A stretch of DNA of 64,000 nucleotides from Actinomycetaceae bacterium MB13-C1-2 (lineage in GTDB: Bacteria > Actinomycetota > Actinomycetes > Actinomycetales > Actinomycetaceae), in the NCBI GenBank assembly GCA_035621235.1, contig CP141731.1, forward strand, positions 682,001 to 746,000. The letters run 5' to 3'. Below the pieces are notes generated by a model. It was given only the letters and a program-made list of their open reading frames with translations. It searched no databases and was not told where the DNA came from. The number at the start of each line of letters is the position of its first letter. The first letter of the stretch is position 1. This document shows positions 54,710-62,983 of this stretch, piece by piece. Both the position numbers and the translations under genes were made by a program.

Positions 54710-56464
54710 CTATTCCAAAGTCAGAGTTTTTCCGCTCCAGTTTTTTCTCAGCCATCTGTCATGTGAAGCAACCACAACCGTGCCCGGATAGTCAGGAAGC
54801 GCCGATTCGATCGCGGTCACCAACGCGAGGGAGAAGTGGTTCGTCGGCTCGTCCAGTAACAGGATCTCAGGCGGGTCCGCCAGCAGAGCCGCAAGCGCCA
54901 AACGCCGCTGTTGTCCGGTGCTTAGATCGGCAAGTGGACGGTTGAGATCACGACCTGCGATCAGGCCAAGGCTACCGAGGGGGACCTCGTCCGCGAGTTT
55001 GTCCCCGACGAGTTGCCTGTAGAACTGGCTGGCCGTCTTGCTCGAACCGGGGTCACCAAGCCCGGGGACATCAATTTCTTGACTCAGCAACCGAACTCGG
55101 TCTCGACGGGACCGACCCAGACTTCCAGACGTTGGCTCCAACTTCTCAGCAAGGACACTAAGCAGCGTCGACTTTCCCGATCCATTCGGTCCAGTGAGCA
55201 GCCATTTTTCGCCGCGAGAAATGCTAAGTGAGAGGGGATTCAGTCTTCCCTCGACACCGATGTTAGTTGCAACCAGCACCGGCTCCACAGTGGGAGCAGA
55301 AGAGATGCCACCCCGTTCTTCCTCGTCCACAAGTCCCCTGAACTCCAGTTCTGTCGGAGGTTTTCGAACTTGGTCCCGTTCGAGTTCTTCCAGACGCAAG
55401 CGGGCATCGTTCACCCGCCGCGACACCACTTTGGCGTTGCGATCGGCGTAAAACTTCTTCGCCGCTCTGGCCTCCGTTCGTGGTTCACGTCCTGGGTGAC
55501 CGACAGTGTGCTGTTCCCGAACTTGTTTGCGGAGTCGTTTTAGTTCCACTTGTTCGTCGCGGTACCGCTGGTTCCAGCGGCGCATCGTGTCGGCGCGGGA
55601 TCCCAGATAGTCCGAGTAGTTGCCGGTAAAACGCGTGACCCCGATTCCGCTCCCCGGACCGTCTTCAGCGAAAGAGCTTGAAACCGCATGCGGAACAGGG
55701 GCAGGATCCAGGTCGACTAGGGACGTTGCAACCTCATCCAAAAAGGCACGGTCGTGACTGGCCATCAGGACCGGGCCACGCCAGGACCGAAGAACTCCGA
55801 CAAGGTAAGCCGTCGCTGAATCGTCAAGATGATTGGTCGGCTCGTCAAGTAACAGAATGTCCGGGGTGCTTAGTAGTAGCCAGACGAGGGATAACCTGGC
55901 ACGTTGGCCGCCGGAGAGCTGGCCGGTGAGGCGGCCTGATTCAATATCGGACAGACCCAGACCGGAAAGCATGGTCGCAATACGGGTATCGATCTCCCAG
56001 GCGTCGAGACGCTCGGCTTCCTCCAGAACTCGGGCGTAGAGTTCAGCAATCCGCTGATCGTTTGGATTCTCTGCCAGAAGCGACCCGAGTTCGGCAACAG
56101 CCTTCGCCGCTTCACGGGCCGGGGCCACGGCATCTTCCAGAGCGCCGGCAACAGTCTCGTCTGAGTCGGAAGGCGGTTCTTGGTGAAGTAGCCCAATCCT
56201 CGGATGTGTTATGCCGGGAACGTGAGCGCGGACGGTGCCACCGGACGGTCGAACGATTCCTGCAATGGCACGGAGAAGAGTCGACTTCCCCGAACCGTTC
56301 TCTCCGATCAATCCAACTCGGTCCCCTGCCGGGACGATGAACGAGACATCGGTCAGGACGCGCCTATCCGGGAAAGAAACAGAAAGTCCTTCTATCCGGA
56401 GATGGGAAGCACGGCGAGACGGCACCGCTTCGGAAGCTGACGATAATTGCGTAGACCTAGACAT
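54710..56464 (-). CDS. ABC-F family ATPase (ribosome-associated)
   Basis: The 584-residue protein has two nucleotide-binding domains and no membrane helices. Domain 1: GENGSGKSTLL, LSGGQRARLSL, ILLLDEPTNHLDD. Domain 2: GPNGSGKSTLL, LSTGQQRRLAL, ILLLDEPTNHF. The linker (about 270-380) is helical and basic, with RWNQRYRDEQVELKRLRKQVR, the interdomain arm that enters the ribosomal E site. Such proteins either tune translation or protect ribosomes from antibiotics. The C-terminus ends soon after domain 2 (SGKTLTLE). ATG at 56464 is the chosen start. A short reading frame overlaps it upstream and might act as a leader. Confidence 0.88.
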   Translation of the reverse strand: MSRSTQLSSASEAVPSRRASHLRIEGLSVSFPDRRVLTDVSFIVPAGDRVGLIGENGSGKSTLLRAIAGIVRPSGGTVRAHVPGITHPRIGLLHQEPPSDSDETVAGALEDAVAPAREAAKAVAELGSLLAENPNDQRIAELYARVLEEAERLDAWEIDTRIATMLSGLGLSDIESGRLTGQLSGGQRARLSLVWLLLSTPDILLLDEPTNHLDDSATAYLVGVLRSWRGPVLMASHDRAFLDEVATSLVDLDPAPVPHAVSSSFAEDGPGSGIGVTRFTGNYSDYLGSRADTMRRWNQRYRDEQVELKRLRKQVREQHTVGHPGREPRTEARAAKKFYADRNAKVVSRRVNDARLRLEELERDQVRKPPTELEFRGLVDEEERGGISSAPTVEPVLVATNIGVEGRLNPLSLSISRGEKWLLTGPNGSGKSTLLSVLAEKLEPTSGSLGRSRRDRVRLLSQEIDVPGLGDPGSSKTASQFYRQLVGDKLADEVPLGSLGLIAGRDLNRPLADLSTGQQRRLALAALLADPPEILLLDEPTNHFSLALVTAIESALPDYPGTVVVASHDRWLRKNWSGKTLTLE

Positions 56465-56501
56465 AAGTGACCCCAAAAAACAGGAGGAACCCGCCGGGCA
56501 T
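56457..56501 (-). CDS. Possible leader peptide of the ABC-F gene
   Basis: A 14-codon frame (MPGGFLLFFGVTYV) starts at 56501 and stops inside the first codons of the ABC-F gene. A six-base stem (56489-56494 with 56513-56518) and a T-run (56475-56480) in the same leader resemble an attenuator. Antibiotic-induced ABC-F genes are often controlled by short leaders. The ribosome site is poorly spaced, so this is only a candidate. Confidence 0.25.
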   Translation of the reverse strand: MPGGFLLFFGVTYV

Positions 56502-56718
56502 CGGCCTCGGTCGCGGGTATTTCAATCACTCAGATCCACACAGGCCAAGACTAACATCTGAGACGAGACGTGCAACCGACGAACTTAGCGCACTGACCAA
56601 AACACCCGTTGAACTGTGTCTAGGTGATTGCCATATCGCGTGACCTTGGGAACAGAGGGGGATTTGAGTTGTCTCGCACTGCGCACGATGAGTAAACTCG
56701 ACAGCGGTTACAAACCAA

Positions 56719-56791
56719 GCGCCTGTGGCTCAATGGATAGAGCATCTGACTACGGATCAGAAGGTTGGGGGTTCGAGTCCCTTCAGGCGCG
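56719..56791 (+). tRNA. tRNA-Arg (anticodon ACG)
   Basis: The acceptor arms GCGCCTG and CAGGCGC pair fully; discriminator G is at 56791. The D-arm GCTC/GAGC, anticodon stem TCTGA/TCAGA with loop CTACGGA (anticodon ACG) and T-loop TTCGAGT are in place. Two G-T pairs occur in the T stem. CCA is not encoded. Confidence 0.95.
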
Positions 56792-56795
56792 CCGC

Positions 56796-56828
56796 AGTCC
56801 CCATCGGTGCGACCCACCGGCGGGGACT
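56796..56828 (+). terminator. Hairpin after tRNA-Arg
   Basis: AGTCCCC (56796-56802) pairs with GGGGACT (56822-56828), with inner CGGTG/CACCG pairing, four bases after the tRNA. No long T-run is present. It probably ends the tRNA transcript. Confidence 0.65.
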
Positions 56829-57002
56829 CTGCACTTTAACTCTGCTATGAATTATCGTTCTGACGGGTCTGCTCTAACTGATCTATCGTCGGCCACTTCA
56901 ACAGCAGGTGCCCGAACTGAGCTTCCGGTATCCCCCAAAGTTCAGAGTCACGTATCGTTGTGTTGGTAACGCAATCATCCACGTTTCAAAGGACGGATCG
57001 CC

Positions 57003-59279
57003 GTGATGATCGAGAACTTTCCGACCAACGAAGGTCGCCTCACCCTCCCAATCGAAACCGGGATGGACGACCAGATCAAAGCACTGATGCAGCGCCTCAA
57101 GGTTGACGCGGTCCGCAACTCTGACGGTACTGATCTCCCGGACTGGATCAATGAAGGCCTAGCAAAGGTCTACTCCACCTACTTCCCCTCACGCGGGGAC
57201 GAGGAGTGGGCCGTCAGCGTGCCCGAGCAACGGGTTCGTCAGTTCCTTATGTCGGCACCGCATACCGCGACCTCCACCGAGCCCTTGAACTTCAACGTCA
57301 TGGAAGGGTACCTGCCCGCCCAGTTCACCCCGGACACCAACGCCGATCGCAACCTCTACTGGCAGGTCATCGACCGCACCACTGGTGAGACTCTCCCGTC
57401 CGAAGCGTGGTCTCTTGAGGAAGCCCCCGCCCTCCCCATGAAAAGCCGCGCCGATAAGGTCGGGGCCTACCCTGATGACGCGGCTTCTGCCATTGTCACC
57501 ATCCAGCGTCCAGAACCTTTCCACGTCTATACCGCTGACTTCCTCGCCAAGCAGGTATGGGACAGTACCCAGATCTACAACTACCTAACAAACGACTGGG
57601 CAAGTGACCCGGGTCGGCTCAAGGACCGCACGTACGACGTTGCTTACTCCGAAACCTGGGATCACGTTCGTGAAGCATTGAAACTCTGGCTCAAATCTCA
57701 TCCCGAGGTTGATGTCGTCCGCTTCACCACTTTCTTCTACCACTTCACTCTTGCCTTCGATGACAACGCGCTAGAAAAGTACGTGGACTGGTTCGGCTAC
57801 TCCGCCGCCGTCTCCATCCCTGCGCTTGAGGACTTCGCCGCCGAGTATGGCTATCACATGACGCCGGAAGATTTCGTTGACTCCGGCCACTACAACACTC
57901 CGCTTCGGGTCCCCACTGAGAAGTTCAAGTCCTGGATCGACTTCACCGCCCGGCGCGTCGCTACCCAGGCCACCGAACTTGTCCAAATCACCCACGACGC
58001 CGGCCGCGAAGCAATCATGTTCCTCGGCGACAACTGGATCGGGACAGAGCCGTACGGGCCGTACTTCCCCAGCATTGGCCTGGACGCAGTCGTAGGGTCG
58101 GTTGGCTCCGCCGCCACCTGCCGGATGATCTCCGACGTCCCCGGGGTCAAGTACACCGAAGGTCGCTTTCTTCCTTACTTCTTCCCAGACGTCTTCAATC
58201 CGGAGGGCGACCCGGTCGGGGAGGCCGTCACCTCTTGGACCCAGGCTCGCCGCGCCATCGTCCGTAAACCACTGGATCGCATTGGCTACGGGGGCTATCT
58301 TTCCCTCGCCATGCAGTTTCCAGAGTTCATTGACCAGATGGAAGCAATCGCTGACGAGTTCCGCTCCATTCACGACAACTCCGCAGGTGAGCTACCCGCC
58401 AACGCCCGTCCCGTTATTGCCATTTTGAACTCCTGGGGCAAACTCCGCACCTGGCAGACCTACATGGTTGCTCACGCGCTCTGGTATAAGCAGATTTACA
58501 GCTATCTCGGCGTTGTCGAGTCCCTGGCCGGACTGCCCCTTGATGTTCGTTTTATTTCGTTCGAGGAGGTGGTCACCAGTGACGGGGCCGTTTTGGACGA
58601 GGTGGACGTGCTCATCAACGCTGGCGCCCGCGACACCGCTTTCTCGGGCGGGCGTGAGTGGGACAGCCCACGCCTCCAAGCCCTGATTCGCACCTTTGTC
58701 TGGAACGGTGGCGGCTTCATTGGGGTCGGGGGACCAACCGCCCGCACCACCGACGAAGGTTCAATCTTCGCTCTTGAGGATGTGCTCGGTTTGGACATGG
58801 AGATCGCCTGGACGCTTTCCCACACTCGACACTTTGAGGCGACCGACAAGCCGCACTTCATTACTGCCGACCTCACTGAGTCGATGGACACCGGCGAAGA
58901 TCCCGGCGACATCGTGGCGACCGGAGCCGGCGTGCAGATCCTCGAACTGCGTGAGGGTTCCGTGAAGCTTGCCGTGAACCAGTACGGCGACGGTCGCGCG
59001 GTATACGTGGCGGGCCTTCCGTACTCGGCACAGAACGCGCGCCTCCTCTTTCGCTCCTGCCTCTGGGCGGCGAATGCAGAGGACGAACTCGATGCGGTCC
59101 TGATCACCGACAATCCCGAGGTTGAGGTCGCCTGGTACCCGGGCGTGAACCGCGCCTTCGTGTACAACAACGCGAACACGACCCAGCACGCCGTAGTACG
59201 GGGAGCACAGAAGGCAACCCGTAGCGTCAACATCGAGATAGAGCTACCCGCAAACGATAGTAAGTGGCTAGATCTCTAG
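57003..59279 (+). CDS. lnpA: 1,3-beta-galactosyl-N-acetylhexosamine phosphorylase (GH112)
   Basis: This 758-residue enzyme matches lacto-N-biose/galacto-N-biose phosphorylase of GH112, which splits Gal-beta-1,3-HexNAc with phosphate to galactose 1-phosphate and the free amino sugar. Strong family blocks are VRNSDGTDLPDW, DVVRFTTFFYHFTLAFDDNA, FLGDNWIGTEPYG (Asp here is probably the catalytic acid, Asp313 of the Bifidobacterium enzyme, from memory), PGVKYTEGRFLPYFFPDVF and GYGGYLSLAMQFP. There is no signal peptide. GTG at 57003 or ATG at 57006 can start it. Unlike the bifidobacterial lnp cluster, no importer, NahK or GalT/GalE gene adjoins. A 17-bp imperfect palindrome at 56958 may be its operator. 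Confidence 0.95.
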   Translation: MMIENFPTNEGRLTLPIETGMDDQIKALMQRLKVDAVRNSDGTDLPDWINEGLAKVYSTYFPSRGDEEWAVSVPEQRVRQFLMSAPHTATSTEPLNFNVMEGYLPAQFTPDTNADRNLYWQVIDRTTGETLPSEAWSLEEAPALPMKSRADKVGAYPDDAASAIVTIQRPEPFHVYTADFLAKQVWDSTQIYNYLTNDWASDPGRLKDRTYDVAYSETWDHVREALKLWLKSHPEVDVVRFTTFFYHFTLAFDDNALEKYVDWFGYSAAVSIPALEDFAAEYGYHMTPEDFVDSGHYNTPLRVPTEKFKSWIDFTARRVATQATELVQITHDAGREAIMFLGDNWIGTEPYGPYFPSIGLDAVVGSVGSAATCRMISDVPGVKYTEGRFLPYFFPDVFNPEGDPVGEAVTSWTQARRAIVRKPLDRIGYGGYLSLAMQFPEFIDQMEAIADEFRSIHDNSAGELPANARPVIAILNSWGKLRTWQTYMVAHALWYKQIYSYLGVVESLAGLPLDVRFISFEEVVTSDGAVLDEVDVLINAGARDTAFSGGREWDSPRLQALIRTFVWNGGGFIGVGGPTARTTDEGSIFALEDVLGLDMEIAWTLSHTRHFEATDKPHFITADLTESMDTGEDPGDIVATGAGVQILELREGSVKLAVNQYGDGRAVYVAGLPYSAQNARLLFRSCLWAANAEDELDAVLITDNPEVEVAWYPGVNRAFVYNNANTTQHAVVRGAQKATRSVNIEIELPANDSKWLDL

Positions 59280-59506
59280 CGCCCTGCGTCGCAAATTCGT
59301 TTCCTAGATCGCGCCGCGCGTCAACGTATCACAAGGCAAGCGGACGAAGGCTATAGAGGGGAAACCAAACGAAAGCCCCTCCGAGAGGTGCTCCCCCGTG
59401 TGCGAGACAGGGAACGAAGTTTCAATGCGGGACACTAGCCCTCGGGTCATTCCCAACGAAGATGGTATGAGAGACTCACAGGGTTCGAGAAGTTGGAGGT
59501 CACGCC

Positions 59507-60442
59507 GTGAGCAACGTTCCACCCAATCCCTATATGCCCGAGGACAACCCGGCAGATAATCCTTACCGCCCTCCTAGTGAGGACAGTTACTCGCACCCTC
59601 TGACCGATCCGACCTCTCCTGCAGCCCCAGATACGACGGGTGCTAAGAATCCCTGGGCGCCGGATCAACCCCGACAAAACGCTGATACAGGCTCGGCGTA
59701 TGCGCCCTCATACTCGACAGGCCAGCCACCGACTGCGGGACCTTCGTATTCGGCCTATCAAAACGGCGCTCCTGCTGCCGCCTACCAGTCTCCATACGTG
59801 CCAGCCAATTTTTCCAATAACAGGGCCAGTAAGAACAGCAAGACTGCCATCGTCGTCATAATCGTGGCTGTAATTGCAGGAATCGTTGGGTTGTTCATTA
59901 TGGCTGCCCTGTTGTTTTCTCCATCAACTGACTCCTCCAGACCGGATCCAACCCAGGTTGATCCTAATCGCGGATCGAGTCAGACCAAGCAACCGAGCAC
60001 AACCTCGTCCAACTCCGCGAGCGGAACCCGTGACAACCCAAATGCCATCGGCTCCGAGTTGGTCAGCTCGGACTGGACCATCATCGTCACCGGTGTCGAT
60101 ATGAACGCGACCGACTACCTGATCTCTGAAGACTCGTACCTTGAGGAAGAGCTGGGATCAGGCATGAAGTACATTCTGGTAGATCTAACCGCTACCTATA
60201 CAGGCGAAGAAACCGGGTTGTCCTACGAAGTCATAACTGACTTCGTCAGTTCCAAGGGACAGGTCTACAACGAGGCCTACGCCTACTTTCCTGATCGTTG
60301 GGGTGACATCGCCGAGGTGTATCCGGGCGGAGAACTGAGCGGCCGAGTGGCGCTTGCTATCCCAGAAGACGAGGCTGGGGTCATCCGAATAACCCCCGGA
60401 TACTCCTACGATGTAGAACCATTTTTTGTGGCAACGGAGTAG
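59507..60442 (+). CDS. Pro-rich single-pass membrane protein with extracytoplasmic beta domain
   Basis: The 311-residue protein has a Pro/Tyr/Ser-rich cytoplasmic N-terminus (about 1-105), one membrane helix (about 114-138), a Ser/Thr/Pro linker and an extracytoplasmic domain (about 172-311) that resembles the DUF4352/Ig-like fold found in many Gram-positive surface proteins. The opening PPNPYMPEDNPADNPY is typical of such actinobacterial membrane proteins. GTG at 59507 has GGAGG upstream. It stands alone; function unknown. Confidence 0.7.
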   Translation: MSNVPPNPYMPEDNPADNPYRPPSEDSYSHPLTDPTSPAAPDTTGAKNPWAPDQPRQNADTGSAYAPSYSTGQPPTAGPSYSAYQNGAPAAAYQSPYVPANFSNNRASKNSKTAIVVIIVAVIAGIVGLFIMAALLFSPSTDSSRPDPTQVDPNRGSSQTKQPSTTSSNSASGTRDNPNAIGSELVSSDWTIIVTGVDMNATDYLISEDSYLEEELGSGMKYILVDLTATYTGEETGLSYEVITDFVSSKGQVYNEAYAYFPDRWGDIAEVYPGGELSGRVALAIPEDEAGVIRITPGYSYDVEPFFVATE

Positions 60443-60603
60443 CTATCTCCCGGTTGCGTATTTTGGTGTCAGGAGGAGACCGTCCACTTCGCACCAGTCA
60501 AATCCGCAGATCGGAGTACGTCACGGCTCGTGTTCATTTCCCATGCATAAACCAGGGAATAGTCCAGATCGCGGCAACGCGGTAGTCGTTTCCCGTTGCA
60601 TAC

Positions 60604-61704
60604 CTAGGAGTGCTGTGAGGAGCTTGGCCTATGCGCTTCGAGACACGGCTCTAGCGAGAGTGGGGGTTCAAATCTGCACGGGGTTCTCGGAACTTCGCCA
60701 GGGTTGAAGTCGGCGAGTAGTTCCTCTGCCGTGGACGCCTCCGGGTTAATCGACTGGGCAAGGGCAAGAAGAACCTCCTCCGTCGAGAATCCTGCTTCCC
60801 ATAGTTCCCGCAATGTGACTGCCCCGTCGCGCTTGGCCAGTCGCACCCCAGTAGGTCCCAGAACGAGGGGGACGTGCACATAGTTTGGTTGCCATCCCCC
60901 GAGTTGCTGCGCCAAGTACGCCTGGGTCGGAGCGGACTCAAGTAGATCGTCTCCCCGGACAACCTGATCCACGCCCATCGCGAGGTCGTCCACGACGACT
61001 GCCAAGTTGTATGCGAATGCTCCGTCGCCTCGCTGCAAGACAACGCTCTCAACCAGCCCGGTGTACTCACCGTGAAGCTCATCAAGGATGGTCCAAGCCA
61101 TCCCTGTACGCCCCGCCCCTGGCTCTCCCCTTCTGGTTTGCCAATCAGATAGGGGCGATTTCGCCGTGTTTTTGCGGCGTGTCGTCGCCCTATCTGATTG
61201 GAGATTGGAGGGAGATCCGGGGTGCCACACCGAAAGGAGCTCTGAGTCGGGATTCCGACGAGGAAGAAGACGTAAGGCCGGCCTCAGTCCTCGCGAGGCC
61301 ATTTCGGAACGCCTTAGCTCCCTCTCCTTCTCCGAAAGTAAGTAGCAGGTTCCGGGATACGCCGACGGCGGAGTGTGGGCTGCGGAAGCGGCCTCGCGGA
61401 TATCCTTCCGCGAGCAGAAGCACTCGAACACCTGACCTTGGCGAGTGAGCGTGGCGAGGGCATCCTCGTACAAATCCGTGCGCTCACTCTGGGTAACTAT
61501 CGGACCATCCCAGTCGATGCCGATAGCACGCAGGTCGTCGATCTGAGATTGCGGGTCGCGGGCGCGTCCGCGGTCCAGGTCCTCAAGACGGAGGTAAAAG
61601 TCACGGTTAGTCGATCGCGCCCAAAGCCACGCGAGTAGCGCCGTCCGCAAATTGCCCAGGTGTAAGTCACCTGTCGGGGAAGGGGCATATCGTCCGGCAC
61701 TCAC
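60604..61704 (-). CDS. gluQ: Glutamyl-Q tRNA(Asp) synthetase with in-frame palindrome insertion
   Basis: This 366-residue GluRS-like enzyme lacks the anticodon domain and attaches glutamate to queuosine in tRNA-Asp. Visible motifs are SPTGDLHLGNLRTALLAWLW (HIGH-type), the zinc ligands FECFC and YPGTC, NLAVVVDDLAMGVDQVVRG, and LAKRDG in place of KMSKS. Relatives are about 300 residues. The excess comes mainly from a stretch near residues 155-195 encoded by the palindromic element (copy C), translated as QSDRATTRRKNTAKSPLSDW and then QTRRGE, plus a tail of about 25 residues. The frame stays open throughout. The start is GTG at 61704. Whether the protein is still active is unknown. Confidence 0.88.
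   Translation of the reverse strand: MSAGRYAPSPTGDLHLGNLRTALLAWLWARSTNRDFYLRLEDLDRGRARDPQSQIDDLRAIGIDWDGPIVTQSERTDLYEDALATLTRQGQVFECFCSRKDIREAASAAHTPPSAYPGTCYLLSEKERELRRSEMASRGLRPALRLLPRRNPDSELLSVWHPGSPSNLQSDRATTRRKNTAKSPLSDWQTRRGEPGAGRTGMAWTILDELHGEYTGLVESVVLQRGDGAFAYNLAVVVDDLAMGVDQVVRGDDLLESAPTQAYLAQQLGGWQPNYVHVPLVLGPTGVRLAKRDGAVTLRELWEAGFSTEEVLLALAQSINPEASTAEELLADFNPGEVPRTPCRFEPPLSLEPCLEAHRPSSSQHS
61123..61201. repeat. Palindromic dispersed element, copy C, inside gluQ
   Basis: The arms CCAATCAGATAGGG (61141-61154) and CCCTATCTGATTGG (61188-61201) pair fully; the left arm has one extra G next to them. The left flank CCTTCTGGTTTG (61129-61140) matches copy B. The right flank has diverged. 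The centre holds CGGCGTGT like the other copies. It lies within gluQ in a phase that leaves the reading frame open. Confidence 0.9.
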
Positions 61705-61885
61705 GAAGAAAGACTACGTCCCCAACCAGCGATGACGCGATGTCGCCTCGAAGTGCACGGTCGAGGAAGAACCGGAGACGCTCCTCAATGTGTCGGTTTG
61801 GTTACGTTATGCTCAAAGCCGTCCCGATAGTGGATGCGGAAATGGTGCGTTTAGCCAGAATCGCTAAACTACCCGTTGGAGAGAA

Positions 61886-61989
61886 CCATCAGTAGCAGCT
61901 GAGAGACCTGGCTCGTTGAAACTGCAGTAACCGGCATCAGCAAGGCCCCTCTGGAAAGAGTAGTCGCCGAGTCGGCCAGGGAACGATGG
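61886..61989 (+). ncRNA. Probable SAM-responsive riboswitch (S-box-like) upstream of metN
   Basis: The leader contains GAGAGACCTGGCTCGTTGAA followed by CTGCAGTAACC, similar to the conserved core of SAM-I riboswitches (GGAGGGACTGGCCC..TGAA..CAGCAACC). GCAG/CTGC can form P2. CCATC (61886-61890) pairs with GATGG (61985-61989) to close P1. That last arm touches the GGAGGAG ribosome site of metN, so SAM binding would hide it: translational control. The downstream metNIQ genes fit. The third helix deviates from the consensus, so a SAM-IV-like or divergent form is possible. Confidence 0.6.
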
Positions 61990-61996
61990 AGGAGAT

Positions 61997-62983
61997 TTGA
62001 TCGACCTGCAGGATGTCCGCAAGGTCTACCCGATTGCGGGCGGTAGCCCCGTGGTAGCCCTTGACGACGTGACCCTGCATGTCGAAGCCGGATCAATCCA
62101 TGGAATAGTCGGTCAGTCTGGTGCTGGAAAGTCGACCCTAATCCGCTGCCTTACCGCCCTTGAACAACCGACCTCTGGAACCATCACTGTTGATGGAATT
62201 GACCTAACCGCGCTGAGCGGGGCCGGTTTGCGCGAGGCTCGCCGAAACATTGGAATGGTCTTCCAAAAACCGAATCTACTTGAGTCCCGCACCGCTGCGG
62301 CGAACATCGAATACCCGATGCAACTGGCGAGCAAAAAGGACCGCGCTGGCGAACGGGCCAAGGAACTCCTGGAGTTGGTAGGTCTCGGAGACCGGGGTGA
62401 TTCCTATCCAACCCAGCTCTCAGGCGGCCAACAACAGCGAGTCGGCATCGCCCGTGCAATGGCGACAAACCCACCGGTACTCCTTTGTGACGAGCCGACT
62501 TCGGCGCTCGATGCCGGTTCGACCCGCCAGATCATGACTTTACTTGAGCAACTTCGTGACAAGTTCGGTGTGACCGTCGTGGTGATTACACACGAGATGG
62601 GCGTGGTCCGCGATATCTGCGACTCGGTCACCTTGTTGCAACATGGCGAGGTCGTACAAACTGGCGCTCTGGAGACCATCCTTGCTGAGGTGGATTCACA
62701 GTTAGCCGAGGAACTCGTTCCTCGCCCCAACGTTGAAGGCGTGGAACTCGGCCCGGCACAAACTCTCCTGGATGCAAGTTTCACCTCATCTCCGGGAGTC
62801 CCAACGGGAGCTGCCGTCCTGAATTTAGTTGCGTCGGTTGGTGCCGACGTCGCCGCGGGACGGTTTGAGTCAATCGGTAAACAGCAGGTCGGACGACTGG
62901 CGCTCGCAGTGCCCAGTTATCACGCTCGCGCTATCGCCGGACAGCTAATGAAGTCCGGCGTCCGGGTTAGGGAGTGGAAATGA
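61997..62983 (+). CDS. metN: Methionine ABC transporter ATP-binding protein
   Basis: The 328-residue ATPase of the MetNIQ importer has Walker [10 protein letters not shown], signature [12 protein letters not shown], Walker [13 protein letters not shown] and switch His in [11 protein letters not shown]-terminal NIL domain (about 245-328, ending [17 protein letters not shown]) binds methionine and inhibits transport when the cell is replete. The start is TTG at 61997, close to GGAGGAG, which also lies at the edge of the proposed riboswitch. It overlaps metI by four bases. Confidence 0.95.
   Translation: MIDLQDVRKVYPIAGGSPVVALDDVTLHVEAGSIHGIVGQSGAGKSTLIRCLTALEQPTSGTITVDGIDLTALSGAGLREARRNIGMVFQKPNLLESRTAAANIEYPMQLASKKDRAGERAKELLELVGLGDRGDSYPTQLSGGQQQRVGIARAMATNPPVLLCDEPTSALDAGSTRQIMTLLEQLRDKFGVTVVVITHEMGVVRDICDSVTLLQHGEVVQTGALETILAEVDSQLAEELVPRPNVEGVELGPAQTLLDASFTSSPGVPTGAAVLNLVASVGADVAAGRFESIGKQQVGRLALAVPSYHARAIAGQLMKSGVRVREWK

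Noticed and set aside
60659-60680. T-loop-like GGGGGTTCAAATC, suggesting a tRNA remnant
   Set aside because: No acceptor stem, anticodon arm or matching T stem can be formed around it, and it lies within the end of gluQ.
60885-61448. 187-codon plus-strand frame across the palindromic element
   Set aside because: It is antisense to gluQ, whose synthetase motifs lie on both sides; the frame has no homology features.
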